Source: JALHST01 sp038316335
Lineage (GTDB): Bacteria > Bacteroidota > Bacteroidia > Flavobacteriales > Flavobacteriaceae
Assembly (NCBI GenBank): GCA_038316335.1
Contig: JBBQAM010000017.1
Coordinates: 7,214 to 71,213, forward strand
Direction of reading: 5' to 3'
DNA length: 64,000 bases
Positions within the stretch are counted from its first letter, which is position 1; each line of letters starts with the position of its first letter. Position numbers and translations under genes: made by a program. Positions 1 to 7,902 of the stretch are shown piece by piece. The notes beneath the pieces were generated by a model. The model had not been told where the DNA came from. It ran no database searches and was given only the letters and a program-made list of their open reading frames with translations.

Positions 1-1206
1 ATAGTTTCGATGACTGGGAACCTGCACTTTTTTGTGGGCGCTTTTATAATAATACGCATTTTCGTCTTCATAGATATTCGCAAGGCTATAAGCACGAAAG
101 TCGATTGGGTCAGGGCAGGCAGCGAAACATCCATTGTATTCCTCAGGATATTTTACCTGCACGGCCAAGGCCTCCCAACCCCCAGTTGAGCCACCATATA
201 GAAAACGCGACCATCCTTCGCCCATACCCCTGAATTGCTTTTCGATCTCAGGTATCAATTCGAAGGTAATGGCATCGCCATAAGGGCCTTGACTGGCCGA
301 ATTCACGGCATATGAATCATCGTAATACGGAGTAGGATGTTGAATTTCTATAATCAGAAACCGCGGGAAATCGGGTTCGTTCCATCGTTTATAAAAATCA
401 TACGCTTCTTGTTGCTCGATACTATTATAACCTTCCAATTGAAACCTTTCGGAATATTCAGGTTTTAAATTCGGATCGGGTGGTGTGGTGCGGAAGCCAC
501 TAAAATCGGCTGGAAAATGGCCATGAAAAATCATTAAAGGGTATTTTGCCTCGGGATGTTCCTTAAAACCCTTTGGTAATAAGACATGTGCCCCTAGATA
601 GATATCCCGGCCCCAGAATTTCGATAATTTTTCGGATCGGACTTTGATGTGTTTTATCCATTCGGTATCCTTCGGTTCCTCAATGGCGGGAATCACTTGA
701 TCCATTACCACGGAGATTCCTTGGACACCTTTCTCAGTAACTGAAATTTTAAAAGGCTTGCTGTATAGGTTACCAGGGGATTGGTTCCACTGTTGGCCTT
801 CCCCATTATCCATAGGCAATTTTACGGTATGGCCGGTTGATAATTCGAACGTTTCATACACGTGAAGTAGTGCCTGTACATTATAGTCCCCTGGCGGGAC
901 TTCTGCAAGACTGGCATAGGGATATCCAAAGATGGTATCATTGAAGGTCATGGTATCACCCGCTTTCATGTCATCAACGTTCATTCCGAAAACTAGTTGT
1001 GAGTTGAGGCCGTCATTGATCTGAAAACGTGGTTCACCCTCAAAATTATTGGATAGCATCAGAAGGAGTCGTCCATCTTTGGCTTCGGAGCTGGCCGTTT
1101 TCGAAAAGGAAACCGTAATTGCAGTATCTGATTTCGTATGGGTCATGGTTTGACATCCCATTACCCCAATTAGGACAAACAGATTAAGTAGCAGGCGTAT
1201 TTTCAT
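1..1206 (-). CDS. Esterase-like lipoprotein, alpha/beta-hydrolase fold (3' end outside window)
   Basis: The reading frame opens at an ATG at 1206 and stays open to the window edge, so 402 residues are visible and the C-terminus is missing. The N-terminus is a lipoprotein signal with Cys18 in the lipobox GVMGC, so the product should be a membrane-anchored envelope protein. The first 170 residues look like a beta-rich accessory domain. The second half resembles the putative-esterase (esterase D / enterochelin esterase) family: a segment reading MIFHGHFP is followed by GGSTGG, where Ser340 would be the nucleophile. The Asp and His of the triad would lie partly beyond the edge. The substrate is unknown. 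The gene is divergent from a tiny lipoprotein gene at 1344. Family assignment is by motif only. Confidence 0.75.
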   Translation of the reverse strand, partial: MKIRLLLNLFVLIGVMGCQTMTHTKSDTAITVSFSKTASSEAKDGRLLLMLSNNFEGEPRFQINDGLNSQLVFGMNVDDMKAGDTMTFNDTIFGYPYASLAEVPPGDYNVQALLHVYETFELSTGHTVKLPMDNGEGQQWNQSPGNLYSKPFKISVTEKGVQGISVVMDQVIPAIEEPKDTEWIKHIKVRSEKLSKFWGRDIYLGAHVLLPKGFKEHPEAKYPLMIFHGHFPADFSGFRTTPPDPNLKPEYSERFQLEGYNSIEQQEAYDFYKRWNEPDFPRFLIIEIQHPTPYYDDSYAVNSASQGPYGDAITFELIPEIEKQFRGMGEGWSRFLYGGSTGGWEALAVQVKYPEEYNGCFAACPDPIDFRAYSLANIYEDENAYYYKSAHKKVQVPSHRNY

Positions 1207-1343
1207 AAGGTGGTTATTTCCTGAAAAGGTAATGATTCACGATGAAATAACAAACCTGTTACTATTGGAAAGTAAGAAATCGGGTTTTCCCACGTTATAG
1301 GATCATAGCAACTTTGGTAACGACGCCTACTAATTTACCGATT

Positions 1344-1490
1344 ATGAAAAAGCTTATTTGTATTGCAATCGTATTCTTGGCAATCATTGGTATGAGCAGT
1401 TGTAATTACGATGACAGTAATGATATCGATCTTATCATGCCAGGCGATACCACAACGACGGCTTCTTATTCGAAAAATGTCGTTCAATAA
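1344..1490 (+). CDS. Small lipoprotein, 48 residues, unknown function
   Basis: An ATG at 1344 opens a 48-codon frame ending in TAA at 1490. The product begins with Met-Lys-Lys-Leu, has a hydrophobic stretch over residues 4-16, and reaches Cys20 in the context GMSSC, a good lipobox. The mature part would be only about 29 residues, rich in Asp and Thr. Signal peptide, lipobox and clean frame together argue for a real gene in spite of its size. It sits between the divergent esterase-like lipoprotein and the 3' end of folD. An imperfect -7 element (CAACTTTG, one mismatch to TAnnTTTG) lies about 30 nt upstream of the ATG. No function can be assigned. Confidence 0.55.
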   Translation: MKKLICIAIVFLAIIGMSSCNYDDSNDIDLIMPGDTTTTASYSKNVVQ

Positions 1491-1568
1491 GCGGAGACTT
1501 ATTGAGGCGCTACGTATAGGAATCCGCAATGCGATGTACTTGAAATAGGGCTTGTCAGTCAGATACCC

Positions 1569-2453
1569 TCACTTTCTGCTGCGATGCCGTTCCCTAGCCA
1601 AGAGTGTATTTTTCAAAAGCATGGCAATGGTCATTGGTCCTACTCCACCGGGCACCGGAGTAATAAAAGAGGCTTTTTTGCTAACATTTTCAAAGTCTAC
1701 ATCCCCGGTAATATAATACCCTTTTTCCTTGGTGTCATCGGCAACACGGGTAATTCCTACGTCTATGATAACTGCATCGTCTTTCACCATCTCGGCCTTC
1801 AAAAAGTTTGGAACCCCCAGTGCGGAGATAATAATATCGGCTTGTGATGTAATCTGGGTAATGTTTTTAGTATGGCTATGGGTCAGGGTTACCGTTGAGT
1901 TTCCGGGCCAACCTTTGCGTCCCATCAAAATACTCATGGGTCTTCCGACGATATGACTTCTTCCAATGACTACCGTATGTTTTCCTTTGGTCTCAACCTT
2001 ATAACGCTCTAGAAGTTCTAAGATCCCAAAGGGGGTAGCCGGAATAAAGGTACTCATATCCAAGGCCATCTTTCCAAAATTGGTAGGATGGAACCCATCG
2101 ACATCCTTGTCGGGGTCTACCGCCATGATGACTTTCTGGGTATCGATCTGCTCGGGTAATGGCAGCTGTACGATGAAACCGTCGATGGCATCATCCTGAT
2201 TGAGTTCCTTGATTTTCTTTAACAGCTCAAGTTCGGAGGTGGTACTTGGCAACTGGATCAAAGTCGATTCAAAACCTACGCGTTCACAAGAACGAACCTT
2301 ACTACCTACATAGGTTAAACTCGCCCCGTCGTTCCCAACGATAATGGCCGCCAGATGGGGCACCTTTTCACCACGCTCCTTCATGGAAGCCACTTCAGCG
2401 GCGATTTCTTCCTTTATTTGGTTCGATATTTTCTTTCCGTCAAGAATGGTCAT
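1569..2453 (-). CDS. folD: Bifunctional methylene-THF dehydrogenase / methenyl-THF cyclohydrolase FolD
   Basis: This cytosolic enzyme of one-carbon metabolism interconverts 5,10-methylene-, 5,10-methenyl- and 10-formyl-tetrahydrofolate using NADP. The 294 residues match the family length. Visible motifs: the active-site Tyr-x3-Lys in TYVGSK (about residues 47-52), the folate-site motif QLPLP near residue 98, the nucleotide-binding segment VVIGRSHIVGRP, and the C-terminal signature PGGVGPMT. The start at 2453 (MTILDGKKIS) is the usual N-terminus. The last residues are basic and variable. In some relatives folD lies next to ffh; here an interrupted four-helix-bundle gene sits between them. Confidence 0.97.
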   Translation of the reverse strand: MTILDGKKISNQIKEEIAAEVASMKERGEKVPHLAAIIVGNDGASLTYVGSKVRSCERVGFESTLIQLPSTTSELELLKKIKELNQDDAIDGFIVQLPLPEQIDTQKVIMAVDPDKDVDGFHPTNFGKMALDMSTFIPATPFGILELLERYKVETKGKHTVVIGRSHIVGRPMSILMGRKGWPGNSTVTLTHSHTKNITQITSQADIIISALGVPNFLKAEMVKDDAVIIDVGITRVADDTKEKGYYITGDVDFENVSKKASFITPVPGGVGPMTIAMLLKNTLLARERHRSRK

Positions 2454-2505
2454 ACTAGTTTTCAGTTGGCTGTGGCAGTGGCAGTAATAAAAAGAAGGTG
2501 CAATT

Positions 2506-2877
2506 TCAACCTTCTTTTACGCCAAATTTGCCAGGTTTATTAATCATATAATTTATTAGGTTTCCAACCGCTTCGCTATTGGTTGTAAGTCGATACTATG
2601 TTTCATCCGAAATATAGTTGCAGGATTGTGCAAAATCAAGCCAAACCTGGGTTTCTGAATTTTCACTGTCCGAATCTGTAAGTTTACTGATCCAATTTTT
2701 CTCATAAATTCTTTTTCTATACGCCTCGGCTATTTTTGCAAATACGGATCTGGAAGATCTTCGTATCTGATTCATCAATGAAAATATCTCATCTTTTGGA
2801 AAGTTTTTTGAAATCTCAAAAATCTCCATTGCTAACGAAAAGCTCTTTTTATACCCATCAAGTGTTTTAAAACTCAT
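2506..2877 (-). pseudogene. Four-helix-bundle protein (23S rRNA IVS type), interrupted by in-frame TAG
   Basis: From the ATG at 2877 the frame encodes 93 residues of a four-helix-bundle protein of the family first seen in 23S rRNA intervening sequences: it has the family core QIRRSS, IAEAYRKR and SKLTDSDSENSETQVWLDFA. It halts at a TAG at 2596-2598. The same frame continues for 29 more codons to a TGA at 2506-2508, and that continuation carries the family's usual C-terminus, including AVGNLINYMINKP and KFGVK. The simplest reading is one nonsense substitution, probably Tyr to TAG, in a 123-codon gene. Family members are small cytosolic proteins with no firm biochemical role. A truncated but functional 93-residue protein is possible, since the loss removes only the last helix. 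Confidence 0.8.
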
Positions 2878-2969
2878 TAAATTATTTTCCTAGCGTAAAA
2901 TTAAAGTGGAAAAATTACATTGATACATGATTTAAAAACAAGGAACTGCTAACCGCAACCGCAAACTGG

Positions 2970-4307
2970 CTACTTGCGGCCTAGGCCTCCACCCATCATC
3001 TGCATCATTTTTTTGCCTCCACCTCCTTGCATCATCTTCATCATCTTGCTCATCTGATCAAACTGCTTGAGCAATTGGTTTACTTCCTGCACATCGCGTC
3101 CACTACCTTTTGCGATGCGTTTTTTACGACTAGCATCCAATTTTGCAGGCGTTGAACGTTCATCGGGGGTCATTGAATGAATGATCGCCTCGATATGTTT
3201 GAACGCATCATCATCGATATCCATTCCCTTTAATGCTTTACCAGCACCGGGAATCATCCCCATCAAATCCTTGATGTTCCCCATTTTTTTAATTTGTTGG
3301 ATTTGGCTTAGGAAATCGTCAAAACCGAATTTATTCTTGGCGATTTTCTTCTGTATCTTTCTTGCTTCCTCTTCATCGAACTGTTCTTGGGCCCTTTCAA
3401 CCAAAGAAATTACATCGCCCATTCCCAGAATACGATCTGCCATTCGAGAAGGGTGGAATACATCGATTGCTTCCATCTTTTCGCCGGTCCCTATAAATTT
3501 TATGGGTTTATTGACTACCGATTTTATTGAAATCGCAGCACCACCTCTAGTATCACCATCTAATTTGGTGAGGATAACCCCGTCGAAATTCAAGACATCG
3601 TTGAACGCCTTAGCCGTATTTACGGCATCCTGACCGGTCATGGAATCTACTACGAATAAGGTTTCCTGTGGATGAATTGCTTTATGAATGTCCGAAATCT
3701 CGTTCATCATCTTTTCGTCGACCGCCAATCTACCTGCCGTGTCGATAATCACCACATTATAGCCCTCGGCCTTGGCCTTGGCAATGGCCGATTTGGCAAT
3801 GGCGACCGGATCATTGTTTTCCCTTTCCGAATATACCGTTACGCCGATTTGTTCCCCAACAATGTGCAGCTGATCTATGGCTGCAGGTCGATATACATCG
3901 CACGCGACCAATAAGGGTTTTTTAGATTTTTTGGTTTTAAGGTAATTCGCAAGTTTTCCGGAAAAAGTAGTTTTACCAGAACCCTGCAATCCAGACATCA
4001 AGATAATCGAAGGGGTGGCCGAAAGATTGATTCCTTCGGTCTCCCCACCCATCAATTCGGTCAACTCATCCTTGACGATCTTGACCATCAATTGACCGGG
4101 CTGCAAGGTGGTCAATACATTTTGTCCCAAGGCCTTTTCCTTTACCCTGTTGGTAAATTCCTTGGCAATCTTAAAGTTGACATCTGCATCCAACAGCGCC
4201 CTTCGAACTTCCTTTGTGGTCTCGGCAACATTTATTTCAGTTATCTGCCCATGGCCCTTAAGCACATGGAGGGCCTTATCGAGCTTTTCGCTTAAATTAT
4301 CGAACAT
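2970..4307 (-). CDS. ffh: Signal recognition particle GTPase Ffh (SRP54)
   Basis: Ffh binds 4.5S RNA and signal sequences and delivers ribosome-nascent chain complexes to the membrane through FtsY. The 445 residues show the N domain (about 1-85), then the G domain with the P-loop GLQGSGKTT, the G3 motif DTAGR and the G4 motif TKLDGD. The methionine-rich M domain follows from about residue 320 and ends in a Met/Gly tail with MMKMMQGGGG. The start at 4307 (MFDNLSEKL) matches the family. A sequence matching the -7 promoter element (CAAATTTA in plus orientation, 4328-4335) lies about 20 nt upstream, without a clear -33 partner. Confidence 0.98.
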   Translation of the reverse strand: MFDNLSEKLDKALHVLKGHGQITEINVAETTKEVRRALLDADVNFKIAKEFTNRVKEKALGQNVLTTLQPGQLMVKIVKDELTELMGGETEGINLSATPSIILMSGLQGSGKTTFSGKLANYLKTKKSKKPLLVACDVYRPAAIDQLHIVGEQIGVTVYSERENNDPVAIAKSAIAKAKAEGYNVVIIDTAGRLAVDEKMMNEISDIHKAIHPQETLFVVDSMTGQDAVNTAKAFNDVLNFDGVILTKLDGDTRGGAAISIKSVVNKPIKFIGTGEKMEAIDVFHPSRMADRILGMGDVISLVERAQEQFDEEEARKIQKKIAKNKFGFDDFLSQIQQIKKMGNIKDLMGMIPGAGKALKGMDIDDDAFKHIEAIIHSMTPDERSTPAKLDASRKKRIAKGSGRDVQEVNQLLKQFDQMSKMMKMMQGGGGKKMMQMMGGGLGRK

Positions 4308-4383
4308 CCTTTATTTTTTGAGAAGAACAAATTTAAGAATAACCAATGGATGAAGGAAGTATGACTCGATAAATATAAATCAG

Positions 4384-4416
4384 AAAAGGGCAGCTTCATA
4401 CAGAAGCTGCCCTTTT
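4384..4416 (-). terminator. Hairpin terminator after the 599-residue lipoprotein gene
   Basis: A perfect 14-bp stem (4384-4397 pairing with 4403-4416) with a 5-nt loop lies between the end of the minus-strand lipoprotein gene (4445) and the start of ffh. The descending arm ends in CCCTTTT, giving a short U tract. It should insulate ffh from the upstream gene. Confidence 0.8.
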
Positions 4417-4444
4417 CGGCAAAATTGGGACAAATCAAGGTGAT

Positions 4445-6244
4445 TTAGATATTTTTCTCGAAGACTAGTACCTTAACACTTGCTTCCGAACTTCCTGCTA
4501 TTTCGCTTACATGCCTCAGTTCGAGGCCTGTGACCTCATCGGTGAGATCATCCTTGATGATGCGAACAAAGTCCCAATCATCTGTAAGTGATACCAACGG
4601 CTCCGTATCCCCTGAATTGAGATATACTTTTAATTTACCATCGCTATTTCGAATGACCCTCCAAATCCCAGCCAAGGTAGGTCCGGTAGGAGTGGCGGTG
4701 ACTCCAAGGATATGCTCTGCCTGGAAGCCAAAAGTATACCCCATATAATTCTGGGTTGCATCTACCCCCGAATCACTATACTGTGCTACGTGCCATTCAC
4801 CATTCATCATCGTGTTGCGTATTTGGACCACATCGCCGTCATTCACGTTATCCCCACATACCCGTTGCAGTATGAGTTCATACCCTATTTCGGGAACCTC
4901 GAATTTCAAGCGGTCGTTGCGAAGATCACTTAATGGCCATTCAAAGTTTACACCTGGCTCATCGCCCATGGTAATGGCCATTACCAATCGCCCCTCGGCG
5001 TTTGCCGTAATTTCCCAAGATCCATTGGAAGTGGTAGTACCATTACTCAACGTTACCACACCTTCGGCAAGAAAGCTAAATTCGTATCCAAGGAGACGGT
5101 CTATCTCAACGCCTTGATTGTACACTTTTTTAATAACCCAGTTACACTCCCTAAGGATGTTCCTCAACGTATCAGGTGGAGTAACCACGAGGTCACAGGC
5201 GTTTTTCATGATAATCCAGTTGCCTTCGCCAGCGTGTAATTTTATTTTTCCTTCCTCGATTTCATACACATACCATTCGAGGTTAAAATCGACCAATTCG
5301 TCAAAGGCCAACTTGATCATCGCCCCATTATCGGTAAGATGCGTAGTCCAGGTTCCTGTAATCGTGTTACCCAATCCAGCTCTGGCGGTAACCGTTCCAT
5401 CAGGGCTAAACACCATCAAGTAATCAAAATACTGATCGGTCTGGACGCTGTTGTCCCGCACCAGGTTCTTTACCAACCATGGGCACTTAGACAATACGTT
5501 ATCCAGTCGTTCTTTCGTGAAATCATCATCATTATAATCATTGTCGTCATCCTCATCACAGGCTTGTTTGGCACTTTCTATGGCGGCGGCAAGTTCGGTA
5601 TTACTATTAACGGTTATTTTTGAACCATCATAAAGCTCAAGGCTTACAGGGAAATCAATACTAATAATGTCATTTTCTCCCAAACCGGCAAAAAATCTAC
5701 GCATCGCTTTATCGCTTTCAACAACGACACTTCCTGTTTCGGTTAAACTGGTATCAAAGGTAAATAAGGTCACAGGGTATACGATATCGATGCATTCTAT
5801 ATCGTCGTCATTCCCACCTTCCTTACATTGGGCGGCAAGTGCACGAATATCATCCATGTTATTTACGGTTATTTCTGAATAATCGGCCAAGGTGATGGTG
5901 ACCGGGAAAATGATATCCAAAAGATCGGCATCATCATCTACCGCATCAAATAGCTCCTCGATTAAATGAAGATCATCCTTGGACCCTATGGTAAGTTCCA
6001 ATCCATTTACTTTCACATGATAGGGAAAACGAATGTCAAAACAACTAGAACCATCAACGATATTATCGAATGATCCATCATTGGAAACGGTTCGCTCAAC
6101 CAGAACGGCGGTTACCGAATTTGCCGTAAGGGTCTGCTGTTCGTCACTGCCCGGTTGAAAAACATTTTCCTTCTGGCAGGCGGTAAAACTAAATGCAACC
6201 ATAAGTAGGCTTATGTAAATTGCTGATTTCAAAAACTTTTTCAT
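4445..6244 (-). CDS. Repeat-containing acidic lipoprotein, 599 residues, unknown function
   Basis: The lipoprotein signal has Cys23 in FTAC followed by QKEN. The body is built from two sets of internal repeats. The first set has four units starting near residues 67, 107, 150 and 193, each beginning with a D-I/F-P-V type strand motif (DIRFPYHV, DIIFPVTI, DIVYPVTL, SIDFPVSL), three of them followed by an I/V-T/V-V-N-type strand and a short helix. A poly-acidic linker (about residues 229-241) follows. The second set has three longer units from about 248, 359 and 474, with motifs CPWLVKN, CNWVIKK and GEWHVAQ, in size and strand pattern like a lipocalin-type barrel. It is divergent from the sigma/anti-sigma/receptor genes, with 107 nt between starts. 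I infer a surface or periplasmic partner of that receptor; Asp clusters may bind divalent cations. No named family was recognised. Confidence 0.85.
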   Translation of the reverse strand: MKKFLKSAIYISLLMVAFSFTACQKENVFQPGSDEQQTLTANSVTAVLVERTVSNDGSFDNIVDGSSCFDIRFPYHVKVNGLELTIGSKDDLHLIEELFDAVDDDADLLDIIFPVTITLADYSEITVNNMDDIRALAAQCKEGGNDDDIECIDIVYPVTLFTFDTSLTETGSVVVESDKAMRRFFAGLGENDIISIDFPVSLELYDGSKITVNSNTELAAAIESAKQACDEDDDNDYNDDDFTKERLDNVLSKCPWLVKNLVRDNSVQTDQYFDYLMVFSPDGTVTARAGLGNTITGTWTTHLTDNGAMIKLAFDELVDFNLEWYVYEIEEGKIKLHAGEGNWIIMKNACDLVVTPPDTLRNILRECNWVIKKVYNQGVEIDRLLGYEFSFLAEGVVTLSNGTTTSNGSWEITANAEGRLVMAITMGDEPGVNFEWPLSDLRNDRLKFEVPEIGYELILQRVCGDNVNDGDVVQIRNTMMNGEWHVAQYSDSGVDATQNYMGYTFGFQAEHILGVTATPTGPTLAGIWRVIRNSDGKLKVYLNSGDTEPLVSLTDDWDFVRIIKDDLTDEVTGLELRHVSEIAGSSEASVKVLVFEKNI

Positions 6245-6326
6245 AACGATTTGGAATAATTTGTTAATACCTTCTTAAAACAATCTACATATAAAATACC
6301 CTACCCTGTATTTCATTTTTTTCAAA

Positions 6327-6334
6327 TATCTTTG
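6327..6334 (+). promoter_or_regulatory. -7 promoter element before the ECF sigma gene
   Basis: TATCTTTG matches the Bacteroidota -7 consensus TAnnTTTG exactly and lies 17 nt before the proposed TTG start of the sigma factor. I see no matching TTG about 19 nt upstream, so the promoter may be weak or use an alternative sigma factor. Confidence 0.4.
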
Positions 6335-6351
6335 ACAAAAAACCAGCCGAA

Positions 6352-6864
6352 TTGAATACCGAAAGCAAAGACAACATATGTGAGGAACAGCTATTTAGCC
6401 AATTCTTCAAAGCTAATTCTAAAACGGTTTTCAACTACATTTATTATAAGTTCGGGAATGAGGAAAAGGCATACGATGCCGTTCAGGAAGCCTTTATGAA
6501 GTTATGGGAAAACTGCGCCAAGGTAGTACCCGAGAAGGCAAAGTCATATGTTTATACGGTGGCCAATAATCTTTATTTAAATGTAATAAAGGCCGAAAAG
6601 GTACGCTTAAAGTATGCCGACAAATCACTGAAGACTACCAATATATCGCCAGAATTCATTCTGGAGGAAAATCAATTCAAGGAAAAATTGGATCGGGCGC
6701 TCGACAGTCTGCCTGAAAACCAACGCAGTGTATTTTTATTGAATCGAATTGATGGGAAAAAATATTCTGAAATTGCGGAAATCGAGGGTGTAAGTGTGAA
6801 AGCGATTGAAAAACGGATGCATCTTGCGCTAAAAAGCTTACGGGAACAAATTGATGGCATATAG
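6352..6864 (+). CDS. ECF RNA polymerase sigma factor, FecI-like
   Basis: A 170-residue sigma-70 family protein of the extracytoplasmic-function class. Region 2 spans roughly residues 15-75 and includes DAVQEAFMKLWE, the part that contacts core polymerase and the -10 element. Region 4 spans about 110-165, with LPENQRSVFLL, a helix-turn-helix around YSEIAEIEGVS, and a C-terminal ALKSLREQ. No ATG lies in frame before region 2, so the start is taken as the TTG at 6352; the frame and the nearby -7 element support it. It is followed by an anti-sigma gene and a TonB-dependent receptor, the usual trans-envelope signalling layout in Bacteroidota. It likely drives expression of this locus and perhaps the divergent lipoprotein gene. 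Confidence 0.92.
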   Translation: MNTESKDNICEEQLFSQFFKANSKTVFNYIYYKFGNEEKAYDAVQEAFMKLWENCAKVVPEKAKSYVYTVANNLYLNVIKAEKVRLKYADKSLKTTNISPEFILEENQFKEKLDRALDSLPENQRSVFLLNRIDGKKYSEIAEIEGVSVKAIEKRMHLALKSLREQIDGI

Positions 6865-6990
6865 GGTAATCGAGGTTTAAGGTTCATGGCGATAAAAAGA
6901 CCCTCCTTGAACCTTTAACATTCAACATTTTAACCACTGCGGTAGGGTTTTTTAAGAGTTAATTGTTACTTAGATATAAAGTGTACTAAC

Positions 6991-7902
6991 ATGCAAGAAA
7001 ATTACTTGGCGAAATGGCTTAATAATGAGCTCACCGAGACCGAACTTGCCGAATTTAAAAAAACGTGCGAGTTTGCCTCCTATCAGCGGCTCCTAGAGGT
7101 ATCCGATACCTTGAAGGCCCCTGATTTTGATAGTGATGAAGCTTGGATGGCCCTTCAGAATAAACGGGTTTTGCATTCCCCGAAAGTAGTGCAATTGCAT
7201 CCCTTCCGTAACTTCCTTAGGGTAGCGGCCGCCATTGCGATTATCGTAGTCGGTTCTTATTTGTATTTGAATTTCAGGAACGACACCATTGCCACGCAGT
7301 ATGCCGAAAATAAGGAGGTACTTCTGCCCGATACCTCAAAGGTCATCTTAAATGCAGATTCAAAAATATCATATAGTGCTAAAAAATGGGATGATGAACG
7401 AAGCATCTCCTTGGAAGGAGAAGCTTTTTTCAAGGTTGCCAAAGGGAGACGTTTTACAGTAGCCACTAAAGATGGTATCGTCACAGTGTTCGGCACTCAA
7501 TTCAATGTAGAACATCGCAGGGATTTCTTAGAGGTTACCTGCTTCGAAGGATTGGTTGGCGTCACCTTCAATGGAAAAGAAACCAAATTGCCGGCCGGTA
7601 CTTCCTTTTTGGCCATCAAGGGGAACGTACTAAAAGCGAGTGCCCCGGAGGCAGATGTGCCAGCGTGGATGAACGCAGAAAGTTCTTTCAAGAGTATTCC
7701 CCTAAAATATGTCTTTGACGAGTTCGAACGACAACATAATATTACCGTAAAAACTGAAAATATAGATCTAGAACAGCTATATACAGGTACTTTTAGCAAT
7801 ACCGACAAAAATTTGGCGTTGCAGAGTATAAGCGTCCCTTCGCGAATTAAGTTTAAATTAGAGGGGAATAAAGTGCTGTTCTATGTCGAAAACGCACCAT
7901 AG
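6991..7902 (+). CDS. FecR-family anti-sigma factor
   Basis: The 303-residue protein has a short cytoplasmic N-terminal part (residues 1-72), one membrane segment (about 74-93, VAAAIAIIVVGSYLYL), a periplasmic FecR domain (about 105-200) with the strand motif VLLPDTSKVILNADS and the typical EGEAFFKV, and a C-terminal DUF4974-type domain ending near residue 300. It should hold the FecI-like sigma factor at the membrane and release it on a signal from the receptor. The 126-nt gap after the sigma gene contains an inverted repeat (AAGGTTCA / TGAACCTT) but no clear promoter. The 3' end overlaps the receptor gene by 20 nt, which argues for coupled translation. Confidence 0.93.
   Translation: MQENYLAKWLNNELTETELAEFKKTCEFASYQRLLEVSDTLKAPDFDSDEAWMALQNKRVLHSPKVVQLHPFRNFLRVAAAIAIIVVGSYLYLNFRNDTIATQYAENKEVLLPDTSKVILNADSKISYSAKKWDDERSISLEGEAFFKVAKGRRFTVATKDGIVTVFGTQFNVEHRRDFLEVTCFEGLVGVTFNGKETKLPAGTSFLAIKGNVLKASAPEADVPAWMNAESSFKSIPLKYVFDEFERQHNITVKTENIDLEQLYTGTFSNTDKNLALQSISVPSRIKFKLEGNKVLFYVENAP

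Noticed and set aside
5520..5720. Open plus-strand frames opposite the repeat lipoprotein.
   Set aside because: Shadow frames of a repetitive, Asp-rich coding region; no start context or motif.
6335..6348. The 14-nt word ACAAAAAACCAGCC before the sigma gene also occurs at 54107 and 54218.
   Set aside because: Several shared 14-mers are expected by chance in 64 kb of this composition; contexts are unrelated except for the tandem duplication itself.
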